Shown here in pieces: positions 8,605 through 17,239 of a stretch of 64,000 bases of DNA (positions are counted from its first letter, which is position 1; the number at the start of each line of letters is the position of its first letter). The translations under genes were made by a program, and so were the position numbers. Source of the DNA: Palleronia caenipelagi (lineage in GTDB: Bacteria; Pseudomonadota; Alphaproteobacteria; Rhodobacterales; Rhodobacteraceae); NCBI RefSeq assembly GCF_007004065.1, contig NZ_VFSV01000004.1, positions 62,001-126,000 of the forward strand, read 5' to 3'. The notes beneath the pieces were generated by a model. It searched no databases. It saw only the letters and a program-made list of their open reading frames with translations, and had not been told where the DNA came from.

Positions 8605-9585
8605 TCAGGACATGGCGTGGCGGTGCGAGGCGGCGTAGCGCCCGGTGACATGGTGTTCGAGCTGCCGCTCGATATCGCCCAGCATGGACGAGGCGCCAAA
8701 GCGGAACAGGTCGGGCTCCAGCCAGGGGCGGCCCAGCTCTTCCTTCATCAGCACCTGCCATTGCAGGGCTTCCTTGGCGGATTTGATCCCGCCCGCGGGT
8801 TTGAAGCCGATCTTATGCCCGGTCAGCGCTCCGTAATCGCGCAGCGCGCGGACCATGGTGAGCGAGACGGGGAGGGTCGCGTTGACACCTTCTTTGCCCG
8901 TGGAAGTCTTGATGAAATCGGCCCCCGCCTGCATGGCGACCATGGAGGCGGCGTAGACCTTCGACAATGTGCCGAGCTCGCCTGTGGCGAGGATCACCTT
9001 CAGATGGGCGTCGCCGCAGGCCTCGCGCATGGCCATGATCTCATCGTAGAGCGCCTGCCAGTTGCCGGTCAGCACGTGTTCGCGGGTGATGACGATGTCG
9101 ATCTCATGGGCACCCTGCGCCACCGTCCACTCGATTTCCGCCAGCCGCAGGTGCAGCGGCATCAGGCCCGCCGGAAAGCCCGTAGCGACGGAGGCGACCG
9201 GAATGCCAGAGCCGTCCAGCGCCTCGACCGCGTGGGGCACCATGGTCGGGTAAACGCAGACCGCGCCCACCGTCAGGGGCATATTGCCTAGGTCAAGTCC
9301 CTCGCGAATATGGGAGGCCAGAGGGTTCCGGGCCTTGGCACAGAGGCGGTGGACCTTGCCGCGTGTGTCATCCCCGGCGAGCGTCGTCAGGTCGATCAGC
9401 CGGATGGCGTTCACCAACCATGCCGCCTGATAAGCCTTCTTCACCGAGCGGCGGCTGCCAAACCCGTCGGCGCGGCGTTCGGTCGCGGGACGATTGACCC
9501 GGATTCCCTCGAACATGGATGTGTCGAGGGGCATTCCCGGATTGCGGCTGGGGCCCTCGGTGTGTGGGGTGGATCTGTGAGACAC
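8605..9585 (-). CDS. deoC: Deoxyribose-phosphate aldolase
   Basis: Splits 2-deoxy-D-ribose 5-phosphate into glyceraldehyde 3-phosphate and acetaldehyde in deoxynucleoside breakdown. Motifs include GAVCVYPTMV, GFPAGLMPLHLR, EIDIVI, the Schiff-base lysine in GADFIKTSTGKEGVN, and the second lysine in KIGFKPAGGI. The C-terminal LFRFGASSMLGDIERQL is typical of the longer alphaproteobacterial form. I chose GTG at 9585 (326 aa), with GGAG about 8 bases upstream, because relatives begin about 15-20 residues before the RNPG motif. An in-frame ATG at 9675 would add 30 residues of unlikely sequence. Forms an operon with the downstream aldehyde dehydrogenase. Confidence 0.92.
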   Translation of the reverse strand: MSHRSTPHTEGPSRNPGMPLDTSMFEGIRVNRPATERRADGFGSRRSVKKAYQAAWLVNAIRLIDLTTLAGDDTRGKVHRLCAKARNPLASHIREGLDLGNMPLTVGAVCVYPTMVPHAVEALDGSGIPVASVATGFPAGLMPLHLRLAEIEWTVAQGAHEIDIVITREHVLTGNWQALYDEIMAMREACGDAHLKVILATGELGTLSKVYAASMVAMQAGADFIKTSTGKEGVNATLPVSLTMVRALRDYGALTGHKIGFKPAGGIKSAKEALQWQVLMKEELGRPWLEPDLFRFGASSMLGDIERQLEHHVTGRYAASHRHAMS

Positions 9586-9763
9586 CGTGCTCTCCGTGCT
9601 AACCTCTGCCCACTTAGCCAGACTGAGGCGATCCTGTCCAACAAGATGCGCCCTTGGTGACCTTGCGGCACTCATGAACTCGTGATCGCCATGAAAAGTG
9701 ATTAAAGATGTACCTTTCCGTGAACCTATGTAGAGTTACACCTTACCGTTGAGTTGGGGACTG

Positions 9764-11392
9764 ATGACCGCACCGCACCGCCTGATCCGACAGCTGATGT
9801 CAGACGTGAAAACGGCCCAAATCGGTCGACGGGAGTTTCTGGCCCGGGCCACCGCAACCGGGCTATCGGTCGCGGCTTCTTATGGCGCACTGGGGCTCCG
9901 GCCTGCCTCTGCAATTGAACGCGCTGCGCGCCGCGCAGGCGGTGCGATGCGGATCCAGCAGGATGTTCTGGAGTTGGGGGATTCCCGCGCTTTTGCCTGG
10001 CCGCAAATGGCAAATGTGGCGCGTGGCTGGCTCGATCCTCTGGTGCGTTACAACCGCGATGGAACCTTCACCCCGTTTCTGCTCGAAAGCTGGTCGGTCT
10101 CCGAAGATGCGATGACCTACGTTCTGACCATTCGGGAGGGCGTCACCTGGTCAGACGGCGCAGCGTTCTCCAGCGAGGATGTGGCTTATAACTTCGATCG
10201 CTGGTGTGATGGCACGGCGCCGGGCAATGCCATGGCCAGCCGCTTCGGCAGCCTGATCTCGGACGCGACCAACCGCGCGGCCCCTGGCGCTATCGAAGTT
10301 CTGGATGAGCGGCGGGTGCAGTTAAACCTCCGCTTCCCGGACGTCACGCTGATCGCCTCCTGCGCCGACTATCCTGCGCTGATCGTGCCGCAGGATTTCG
10401 ATGGAAATGTGCTGAACGCCCGCGGGACCTCGGCGTTTCGGGTGACCGACTTTGAGGTTGGGCGACGCGCCGTTCTGGCGCGACGGACAGAAACGCCCTG
10501 GTGGGGAGCGGCTGCCCTCGGCGACGCAACCCTCGATACCGTCGAGTATCGGGATCTCGGATTGGCCGAGAGCGATTGGTTCACGGCAGCCGATCTGGGC
10601 GAAATCGACCTCGTGATGGAAAGCTCCGGCGACTTTTTCGACCTGTATCAGGCTATTGGTTGGCGGCCCACTGAAGCGTTGACGGCCAGCACAATGGTAT
10701 TCAGGGGGCGGCAGGACGTGGTACCTTTTGACGATCGACGGGTGCGCAAAGCCCTGCAATTTGCAGCGAATAACGAAACCTTGCTGCAACTGGGGTATTG
10801 GGGTCGCGGTCGCATCGCCGCCCACGATCATGTGTCCCCGGTGCAGCCAGACTACGCGGATCTTGGTCCCGCAACCTACGACCCTGCCGAGACGCGCAGT
10901 CTGATGAAAGCGGCGGGAGAGCATGACACCGAATTCGAGCTGGTCTCTATCGACAGCGACTCGCGCCGAAAGACCGCTGATACGATGGCCAGCCTGTTGG
11001 CCGGCGCCGGCGTCCGGGTGCGGCGCAGGTTGGTCAGCCCCGAGGACTTTCGGATGAATTGGAAGGACTATCCCTTCTCCATCACCGATTGGGGGCATCG
11101 ACCATTTGCGGTGCAGACGCTTGCTCTGGCCTATCGCAGCGGCGCAGCCTGGAACGAGTCCCGTTTCTCCAACGCAGAATTCGATGCGCTTCTGCTCAAG
11201 GCGCAGGGCACCCCGGATGCCCGGCAGCGCTCGGACATTATGGCGCAACTCCAGCGGATCCTGCGGGACGACGGGACCATCATCCAGCCCTTCTGGCGGT
11301 CATCTTTCCGGCATTCCAGCCCGACCGTGGTGAATGGCGACCAGCACCCAACCTTTGAGATTTTCCCCTATGAACTCGGCTTTTCGGCATAA
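9764..11392 (+). CDS. ABC transporter substrate-binding protein, family 5 (dipeptide/oligopeptide type), Tat-exported
   Basis: A 542-residue periplasmic binding protein of the SBP_bac_5 class. The leader contains GRREFLARATATGLSVAAS, a twin-arginine signal, so it should be folded before export. The mature part has TFTPFLLESWSVSEDAMTYV, LTIREGVTWSDGAAFSSEDV and YNFDRWCDG, typical of the family. No permease or ATPase genes are adjacent, so this is an orphan component. Start set at 9764 (MTAPHRLIRQLMSDVK) because relatives keep a similar QLMSDV lead-in; 9749 and 9797 are alternatives. The ligand cannot be told: the class binds peptides, opines, sugars and metal chelates. Its end converges with the GNAT gene. 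Confidence 0.85.
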   Translation: MTAPHRLIRQLMSDVKTAQIGRREFLARATATGLSVAASYGALGLRPASAIERAARRAGGAMRIQQDVLELGDSRAFAWPQMANVARGWLDPLVRYNRDGTFTPFLLESWSVSEDAMTYVLTIREGVTWSDGAAFSSEDVAYNFDRWCDGTAPGNAMASRFGSLISDATNRAAPGAIEVLDERRVQLNLRFPDVTLIASCADYPALIVPQDFDGNVLNARGTSAFRVTDFEVGRRAVLARRTETPWWGAAALGDATLDTVEYRDLGLAESDWFTAADLGEIDLVMESSGDFFDLYQAIGWRPTEALTASTMVFRGRQDVVPFDDRRVRKALQFAANNETLLQLGYWGRGRIAAHDHVSPVQPDYADLGPATYDPAETRSLMKAAGEHDTEFELVSIDSDSRRKTADTMASLLAGAGVRVRRRLVSPEDFRMNWKDYPFSITDWGHRPFAVQTLALAYRSGAAWNESRFSNAEFDALLLKAQGTPDARQRSDIMAQLQRILRDDGTIIQPFWRSSFRHSSPTVVNGDQHPTFEIFPYELGFSA

Positions 11393-11465
11393 GGCATCGC
11401 GGCGTCGCGTCGATTGGCGCCCGCGGGATGTGGGTATTTTCGAACACAAAGAGGAGCGGTTGTTG

Positions 11466-11993
11466 CTAAGGAGGGGCCTCGACGCATGGTCCCAGACTGC
11501 GCTGCATGAGGACTGAGTCCACCCACCGGCCGTGCTTGTATCCGACATTTTCAAACGTACCGACGTGAACAAAGCCGTGACGCCGGTGGAGCGCAATTGA
11601 AGCGGCGTTGCCGCTATGGCCAATCACCGCGATCATCTGACGCCACGGGCCGGCCTCGCATGTGTCAATGAGCGCGGAGAGGAGGCGGGAGCCAATGCCC
11701 TGCCCCTCAGCGCCGGGCGCGAGATAGATCGAGTCTTCGACCGTGTAGCGGTAGGCGACGCGGGGGCGATAGGGGCCGGCATAGGCGTAGCCGAGGATCC
11801 GGTGCGCCCGCATTGCGACCAGATAGGGCATTCCGGCCTCGGTCACCCTCGCGTGACGGGCGCGCATCTCTTCGACCTCGGGCGGTACGGTCTCGAAGGT
11901 CGCGAGACCGTTCAGCACGTGATGGCCGTAGATTTGCGTGATCTGCCCGAAATCCTCCGCCACGGCCTCGCGCAGACGGAGGCTGTCAGCCAT
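11466..11993 (-). CDS. GNAT N-acetyltransferase (phosphinothricin/methionine sulfoximine acetyltransferase-like)
   Basis: A 175-residue acetyl-CoA-dependent acetyltransferase. It begins MADSLRLREAVAEDF and shows the Pat/MnaT pattern: YGHHVLNGLATFE, YAYAGPYRPRVAYRYTVEDS, acetyl-CoA loop GAEGQGIGSRLL, then NAASIALHRRHGF and GTFENVGYKHGRWVDSV. Relatives acetylate phosphinothricin, methionine sulfone or related amino-acid analogues. It is the last gene of the galactoside operon; its start overlaps the galM stop by 8 bases. That position may be only co-transcription, or it may hint at an aminosugar-type substrate, for which there is no direct evidence. Confidence 0.85.
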   Translation of the reverse strand: MADSLRLREAVAEDFGQITQIYGHHVLNGLATFETVPPEVEEMRARHARVTEAGMPYLVAMRAHRILGYAYAGPYRPRVAYRYTVEDSIYLAPGAEGQGIGSRLLSALIDTCEAGPWRQMIAVIGHSGNAASIALHRRHGFVHVGTFENVGYKHGRWVDSVLMQRSLGPCVEAPP

Positions 11994-12987
11994 CCGTGGT
12001 GATCTGGTAGCGGGCGGTCTGGGAGAAGGTCTCGCCTGGGCGCAGAGTGATGTCGGGCCAGTCCGGACGCCCCGGCGCGTCCGGCCAGCGCTGCGGCTCG
12101 ATGGCGAGGGCGGCGTGGCGCGCATAAGGGTGGCCGTGGAGCGTTTCGATCGAGGGGTCGGTCTCGAAGGCGTGGAAGCCAAAGATCTGGAGCCCCGGCG
12201 CGTCGGTTGTGATCTCAAGCGCGAGGCCGGTTGCTGGTGAGGACAGGCGCAACGCAGGTCCGTCGCCATTCAGGCAGAAATTATGATCGATATTCGGGAG
12301 CTTCGCTGGTTGGAGGGTCACCGGCTGACGAAAGTCGAAGGGCGTGTTTTCGACCGAAGCGATCTCGCCCGTCGGGATCACATCGGCATCGGTGGGGGTG
12401 TAATGATCGGCGCCGATTGTCAGCTCCTGCCCGCCCCAGCCGGTGGGCGGTTGCATCGTCCAGTAACCGTGATGAGCGAGGTTCATCAGGGTGGTGTGGT
12501 CTGTGGCAGCCGTTTGGTCGTGGACCAGTGTGTCGCCGTCGAGCCGGTAGGTCGAGGTGATCCGCCGGTTGCCGGGATAGCCGCCTTCGCCATCGGGCAG
12601 ATCGATGCTCAAAGTGACGCTATCGGGGGTAGTGTTGTCGATGGTCCAGATCTTGCGGTTCACCCCAGCCGCGCCGGAATGGAGGCTGTGGCGGCCTGCT
12701 TGATTGGCGTCAAACCCGTAGGTTTGGCCGTCGATCTCTGCTTCGGCGCCGCGAATGCGGTTGGCGACGGGACCCATGATCGTACCAAAATTCAGAAATG
12801 GGCCGTCATAGGCGTCGGCCCGGGACGGGCTGAGGACCAGCGGCAGATCCGGGTGGCTGGCATGGCGGACGTCATAGAGTGCGGCGCCAAAATCGAGCAC
12901 GGCGACACGGAGCGTGCCATTGTCAAGGGTGATGCGCTGTACACTGTGCCCGTCGGGCAAGGTCCCGGGGAGGGTGTCGCGGGTCAT
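11986..12987 (-). CDS. galM: Aldose 1-epimerase (galactose mutarotase)
   Basis: Interconverts alpha and beta anomers of galactose, useful after both alpha- and beta-galactosidase action. The 333-residue protein has family features: FGTIMGPVANRIRGAEAEIDG, HSLHSGAAGVNRKIW, MNLAHHGYWTMQ with the catalytic His region, and the late NIDHNFCLNG and AIEPQRWPDAP motifs. One base separates its ATG from the preceding GH42 stop, so translation should be coupled. No signal peptide, so it is cytoplasmic. Confidence 0.92.
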   Translation of the reverse strand: MTRDTLPGTLPDGHSVQRITLDNGTLRVAVLDFGAALYDVRHASHPDLPLVLSPSRADAYDGPFLNFGTIMGPVANRIRGAEAEIDGQTYGFDANQAGRHSLHSGAAGVNRKIWTIDNTTPDSVTLSIDLPDGEGGYPGNRRITSTYRLDGDTLVHDQTAATDHTTLMNLAHHGYWTMQPPTGWGGQELTIGADHYTPTDADVIPTGEIASVENTPFDFRQPVTLQPAKLPNIDHNFCLNGDGPALRLSSPATGLALEITTDAPGLQIFGFHAFETDPSIETLHGHPYARHAALAIEPQRWPDAPGRPDWPDITLRPGETFSQTARYQITTDG

Positions 12988-12988
12988 G

Positions 12989-14881
12989 TCAGAGGGTCTC
13001 CCATGTGACGCCCGCAGGGGGCAGGGTCTGGCCCGCGACCTCTACCGGGGCGGGGCCGTAGTTAAACCAGAAGCGGTGGGTCGGTGTACGGCGGCTGCGC
13101 AGGCCCTCGGGCAGGGTTTCAGTGGACAGGCCCGCCGCATGGCAGAGATCCCGCAGGATCCGGGTCATGGCCGCGTCATCGGGCCATCCGGCGAGGTAAT
13201 GCAGGTTGCCCGCGCGCAAAAGGGCCGGGGCACCGTCGGAGCGGGTCTCAAGAACCTCGGTGTCGCCCTCGATTTCCTCGACCCAAGTGCGGAACGTGCC
13301 ACCTCTGGCCAACGGCCGGTCGGCGCCTTGGGGCAGGGTCTCCACATAAGCCACCCGCGCATCGAGGCCGGGCAGACCGGGGGGCAGGCCGTCTGGGATC
13401 GACATCTCGGGCGTCTTGGCGCCGGAGCGGGGGCCAAACAGCGCTGTGCCGGTGATCTGGTCTGTGAGGCCCTCAGGGACCGTGGCGAGGCCGGGGGCGA
13501 GGACCAGTTTGTAGCCCGATGGATCCGCATCGGGGGGCAGAATGTCGATATCGAGGCCCAGCCCGCGCAGCGCTTTGTAGACCGCGAAGACCAACCCGAA
13601 ATAGCTGAAATCCTGTCCTTGCGGCTGTACCTCCCACGCCCAAACGGAGGCATAGTCGAAGATCAGCGCCACATCCGCCGCGGCAGTCTCGGCGTCGGGC
13701 ATGGCTGCAATTTCATCCGCCACCTGCCGCGCCTCGGCCAGAGCGGGAGCGGGCGCGCTATCGGGGCGCAGGAGGCCCGCGTGGTATTGCTCCTGCGCCA
13801 TCGGGGCCTGACGCCAGCGGAAATAGCAGACCGTTTCGGCGCCGTGGGCAAAGGCTTCCCACGCCCAGAGCCGGGCCATTCCGGGCAGCGGCGCGGGGTT
13901 GTGGGGCGCCCAGTTCACCGGGCCGGGCTGCTGCTCCATCACCCAGAGCCGCCCGCGTCCGACCGCGCGGTAAAGATCGTGGTGGAAGGCTTGCAGATCG
14001 GGGTGACCCTGCCGCAGGAACATCGCTTTTTCCGCGTCACTGGCCGGGGTCCGATCCATAAGAAAGCCCAACGGATAGCTGTCCCACGATGCGACATCGA
14101 GATCCGCGCCGACGTGGAAATGGTCGAAATCGAGCACCACGCCCATGTAGTTATGGATCAATGGTGCGTCGGTGAGGTCGCGCAGGATCTCGGTCTGGGC
14201 GCGGTTGAAAAGCACCACCTGATCCGAGGAAAAGCGCCGGAAGGCCAGCGCATGGGCGGGGTTGACCTCGGTCACTGTCAGGTTCGGCAGTCCGATCTGG
14301 TCGAAACTGTCGTAATCCATCGACCAGAAGACATTGCCCCACGCCCGGTTCAAGGCTTGCGGGCTCTGGTAGCGCTGGGCGCACCAGTCCTGAAAGGCTC
14401 GACGAGCAGCGTCGGAATAAGAGATCGTCGTGTCGTGGCAGCCATATTCGTTATCCGTCTGCCAGGCCGCAATGCGGTCATCGCGCCCATAGCGCTCGCC
14501 CAGCAGGCGCGTGATCCGGCGGCATTCGGTCAGGTAGCCCTGGTGGCTGAAGCAATAGTGCCGCCGGGAGCCGAACCCGCGCGGGCGTCCTTCGGCGTCA
14601 AAGGCCAGCATGTCCGGGTGCTTGTCCAGCATCCAGCGCGGCGGCGTGGCGGTGGGCGTGCCGAGGATGATCTTCAGCCCGTGATCGGCAAGAACCCCGA
14701 TGGCGCGATCGAGCCAGTCGAACTCCAGCTTGCCGGGTTCGGGTTCCAGCCGCGACCACGCGAATTCTCCGATCCGCACCCATGTCAGGCCCGCCTCGGC
14801 CATACGATGGGCGTCCTCGGACCAGATCTTCTCGGGCCAGTGTTCGGGATAGTAGCAGGTGCCAAGCGTCCGGTCGGTCAT
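12989..14881 (-). CDS. GH42 beta-galactosidase
   Basis: Hydrolyses terminal beta-galactosides in the cytoplasm (no signal peptide). Length (630 aa) fits GH42. The N-terminal TIM barrel starts GTCYYPEHWPEKIW. The acid/base Glu145 sits in TDNEYGCHD and the nucleophile is most likely Glu316 in VMEQQPGPVNW; both match the spacing known for GH42 enzymes. A trimerisation domain (about 395-590) and a short C-terminal beta domain ending HRFWFNYGPAPVEV follow. It lies 11 bases after the lactonase gene and 1 base before galM. GH42 enzymes often prefer small galactosides rather than lactose, including plant- or alga-derived ones. Confidence 0.92.
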   Translation of the reverse strand: MTDRTLGTCYYPEHWPEKIWSEDAHRMAEAGLTWVRIGEFAWSRLEPEPGKLEFDWLDRAIGVLADHGLKIILGTPTATPPRWMLDKHPDMLAFDAEGRPRGFGSRRHYCFSHQGYLTECRRITRLLGERYGRDDRIAAWQTDNEYGCHDTTISYSDAARRAFQDWCAQRYQSPQALNRAWGNVFWSMDYDSFDQIGLPNLTVTEVNPAHALAFRRFSSDQVVLFNRAQTEILRDLTDAPLIHNYMGVVLDFDHFHVGADLDVASWDSYPLGFLMDRTPASDAEKAMFLRQGHPDLQAFHHDLYRAVGRGRLWVMEQQPGPVNWAPHNPAPLPGMARLWAWEAFAHGAETVCYFRWRQAPMAQEQYHAGLLRPDSAPAPALAEARQVADEIAAMPDAETAAADVALIFDYASVWAWEVQPQGQDFSYFGLVFAVYKALRGLGLDIDILPPDADPSGYKLVLAPGLATVPEGLTDQITGTALFGPRSGAKTPEMSIPDGLPPGLPGLDARVAYVETLPQGADRPLARGGTFRTWVEEIEGDTEVLETRSDGAPALLRAGNLHYLAGWPDDAAMTRILRDLCHAAGLSTETLPEGLRSRRTPTHRFWFNYGPAPVEVAGQTLPPAGVTWETL

Positions 14882-14892
14882 GCGGGGCTCCG

Positions 14893-15744
14893 TCAGAGGT
14901 GAATGCGGTGTTCGGGCTGGCCTGTGACCGGCGTGGGGACGCGGAATGTGCGGCCATGCCCAGGCTCTTGTGTCAGGGTCGGCTCGTCGAGGCCGATGGC
15001 AGCCGAGGTGACATATAGTGCGCCGTCACCGAAGGCCGGGCAGGTGATCTGGGCTGCGGGCAGGGCAACGCGGTCGAGAATCTCGCCACTCGCCGGGTCG
15101 TGGCAAGTGACTTGTGATCGGCCCCAGCGGGCGATCCAGATCCGTCCCTCCGCGTCCACCACCGCCCCGTCCGGGCCACCTTCGCCGGGGACGGCGAACG
15201 CGGTCTCGGGCGCGCCCACCGGCCAGCCCTCCGCATCAATGCGCCAGCGCCGGATCTCGCCCGAAGGCGTGTCGGTGAAATAGGCGGTCTGACCGTCAGG
15301 TGCAAAGGAGATGGCGTTTGGGATGGTGATGCTGGGCAGGAGCTGCGTGACCTCGCCCCTGTGATAGCGCCAGATCGACCCGGCGCCGGTCTCGGCGCCG
15401 AGACCCATGGTGCCAATCCAGAAGCCCCCTGCCGGGTCCGCGCGGCCATCATTGCTGCGTGTGATCGCGGTGTCAGGCTCCAGCGGGACGAGAGGTGTCT
15501 GAGCGCCGCTGTCGAGGTCGAGCAGGGTCAGATCCCGGTCAGTGGCGACGATGACCTGGGTCTCGTCCACCCAGCCCAGCGCCGAGACGAAGCGGTCGAA
15601 CTCGTAGCTGCGCAAAGTCCCCCCCTCGCGGGTCAGGACCCGGCGTGAGAGGATGTCGCACCAGTAGAATTGCCGCCGTGCCGGGTGCCAGAACGCCCCT
15701 TCGCCCAGCAGGCAACGCGTGTGGTCATGGACCTCCACGCTCAT
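14893..15744 (-). CDS. SMP-30/gluconolactonase-like sugar lactonase
   Basis: A 283-residue six-bladed beta-propeller lactonase. Visible features are metal ligand Glu in CLLGEGAFWHP near the N-terminus, NDGRADPAGGFWIGTMG, ITIPNAISFAPDGQTAYFTD with the metal-binding Asn, and GGPDGAVVDAEGRIWIARWG. Sitting between dgoA and the beta-galactosidase, it most likely opens galactono-lactone to galactonate after galactose dehydrogenase. Arabinono- or gluconolactone are other options within the family. Its start overlaps the dgoA stop by four bases. Confidence 0.87.
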   Translation of the reverse strand: MSVEVHDHTRCLLGEGAFWHPARRQFYWCDILSRRVLTREGGTLRSYEFDRFVSALGWVDETQVIVATDRDLTLLDLDSGAQTPLVPLEPDTAITRSNDGRADPAGGFWIGTMGLGAETGAGSIWRYHRGEVTQLLPSITIPNAISFAPDGQTAYFTDTPSGEIRRWRIDAEGWPVGAPETAFAVPGEGGPDGAVVDAEGRIWIARWGRSQVTCHDPASGEILDRVALPAAQITCPAFGDGALYVTSAAIGLDEPTLTQEPGHGRTFRVPTPVTGQPEHRIHL

Positions 15745-16343
15745 GCAAAGGCCGCGTCATGGGCGGCCACCATCTCCCGCGCCCGGGCCGCGACGTCGCC
15801 CGCGCTGTCGCCGGGGCGGTAGAGCGACGTGCCGATGCCAAAGCCCGACGCCCCGGCGGAGACCCACTCGCGAAAATCCGCAGGCCCAACGCCACCAACC
15901 ATATAGAGCCGCGTTTCGGTCGGCAGAACCGCGCGAATGGCCTTCAACCCGTCGATGCCGAGGCGGAAGGCGGGGAAGACCTTGAGCGCCGTGGCCCCGG
16001 CCTTCAGCGCGGCAAAGCACTCGGTCGGCGTCAGCACACCCGGGTAGCTGTCGAGCCCGGAGGCCTTCGTCGCGGCGATGACTTCGGGGTCGCAATTGGG
16101 CGAGACGATCATCCGCCCACCCGCATCGCGCACGCGGATCACGTCCTCAGGCGTCAGCACCGTGCCCGCGCCGATCTGCGCCACGTCCCCATGGGCTTTG
16201 GCCATTGCCTCGACCGAGGCGAAGGGTGAGGGCGAGTTCAGCGGCACCTCGATCCGGGTGATCCCTGCGTCGATCAGGGCGCCCGCCACGGCTTCGGCTT
16301 CGGTCGGGTCAATGCCGCGCAGGATGGCGATGATCTGTCTCAT
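15741..16343 (-). CDS. dgoA: 2-dehydro-3-deoxy-6-phosphogalactonate aldolase
   Basis: Splits 2-keto-3-deoxy-6-phosphogalactonate into pyruvate and glyceraldehyde 3-phosphate, the last step of the De Ley-Doudoroff galactose route. A 200-residue KDPG-aldolase-family protein with Glu32 in RIEVPLNSP, IGAGTVL, SPNCDPEVI and Schiff-base Lys121 in ALKVFPAFRLG, followed by VGGVGP and GIGTSLYRPGD. The PSPFASVEAMA segment is typical of DgoA rather than Eda. Its start overlaps the dgoK stop by 4 bases, so the kinase and aldolase are made together. Confidence 0.92.
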   Translation of the reverse strand: MRQIIAILRGIDPTEAEAVAGALIDAGITRIEVPLNSPSPFASVEAMAKAHGDVAQIGAGTVLTPEDVIRVRDAGGRMIVSPNCDPEVIAATKASGLDSYPGVLTPTECFAALKAGATALKVFPAFRLGIDGLKAIRAVLPTETRLYMVGGVGPADFREWVSAGASGFGIGTSLYRPGDSAGDVAARAREMVAAHDAAFA

Positions 16344-17239
16344 AGGCTCGGTTCCAGCTTTTTTCGGGCGGCACGGAGGCCAGCCAGAGTGGCGGCGTCG
16401 CCCTGCGTGAGGATCGGGGAGACACCCTGCGCGCGCAGGGCCTCGGCGTAATGGGCGGTGAGCTTCGGCGCACCGATCAGGGCCACGGGCATGCCCAGCC
16501 AGTAGGGGCGCGCGGCGGCGAGTTCGGCGCCGACCAGCAACCCCGATAGGCGTGACCGGGCGGAGCGCGCGCTGTCGGGTGTCAGGAGCCCCTCGGCCCG
16601 CAGACCAAAGGCACGGGCCGCGAGGGCTTCGGGCCGTGACATGCCGTCCGAGACGGCCTCAAGGAAGGTCGCGGCGTCCCAGTCATCGGCCATGGAGTGA
16701 CGCAGGACCGTGTGGGCGCCGAGGGCGGCAAAGATCTCGCCGGTCATGGCGGTCTGAAAGGACACGACCTCGCCCGCCGAGACCTGCACCCATTTCGTGT
16801 GGCTGCCGGGCAGGCACAGCACTCCATCGAAGTCAGGGTTCATCGCCTGGAAGCCCGCGATCTGGGTCTCTTCGCCGCGCATCACGTCCGGCGCGGGGCT
16901 GAGCTGCGACAAGCCCGGCAGCACACGGACATCAAGGCGCGGATCGGTGGCCGCGGCGCGGGTGACGTTGTCGGAGACGGGGGTGCAGGGCACTTGCCGG
17001 TAGGCGGCTTCGACCCAACCCTGCCGGGAGCCAACCATGCCGCAGGCCATAACCAGCGTACTCTCGCGCAGATCCCAATCCGCGATCAGCTCAGCCAATG
17101 CTGGCTCGAATTCGTCGCGCGCCAAACCGCCCATCCCCTTTGGCGAGGTTGCTTCGGCCAGCACACCACCATCCGCCCCCATGGCCCAGGCGCGCAGGTT
17201 CGAGGTGCCCCAGTCGACGGCGATCCAGTCGGGTGTCAC
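16340..17239 (-). CDS. dgoK: 2-dehydro-3-deoxygalactonokinase
   Basis: Phosphorylates 2-keto-3-deoxygalactonate at O-6, giving the DgoA substrate. A 299-residue DGOK-family kinase (ASKHA fold) opening with DWIAVDWGTSNLRAWAMG, the phosphate-1 loop. Further family sequences are VMACGMVGSRQGWVEA, MRGEETQIAGF and LPGSHTKWVQVSAGEV. Four-base overlaps join it to the GH36 gene upstream and dgoA downstream. Confidence 0.92.
   Translation of the reverse strand: MTPDWIAVDWGTSNLRAWAMGADGGVLAEATSPKGMGGLARDEFEPALAELIADWDLRESTLVMACGMVGSRQGWVEAAYRQVPCTPVSDNVTRAAATDPRLDVRVLPGLSQLSPAPDVMRGEETQIAGFQAMNPDFDGVLCLPGSHTKWVQVSAGEVVSFQTAMTGEIFAALGAHTVLRHSMADDWDAATFLEAVSDGMSRPEALAARAFGLRAEGLLTPDSARSARSRLSGLLVGAELAAARPYWLGMPVALIGAPKLTAHYAEALRAQGVSPILTQGDAATLAGLRAARKKLEPSL

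Noticed and set aside
9586-9675. Upstream ATG extension of deoC
   Set aside because: Family members begin near the chosen GTG; the extra 30 residues are not conserved in form and have a poorer ribosome site.
12914-14902. 662-codon open frame opposite the GH42 gene
   Set aside because: The GH42 catalytic motifs on the other strand are complete; this frame has no recognisable domain.
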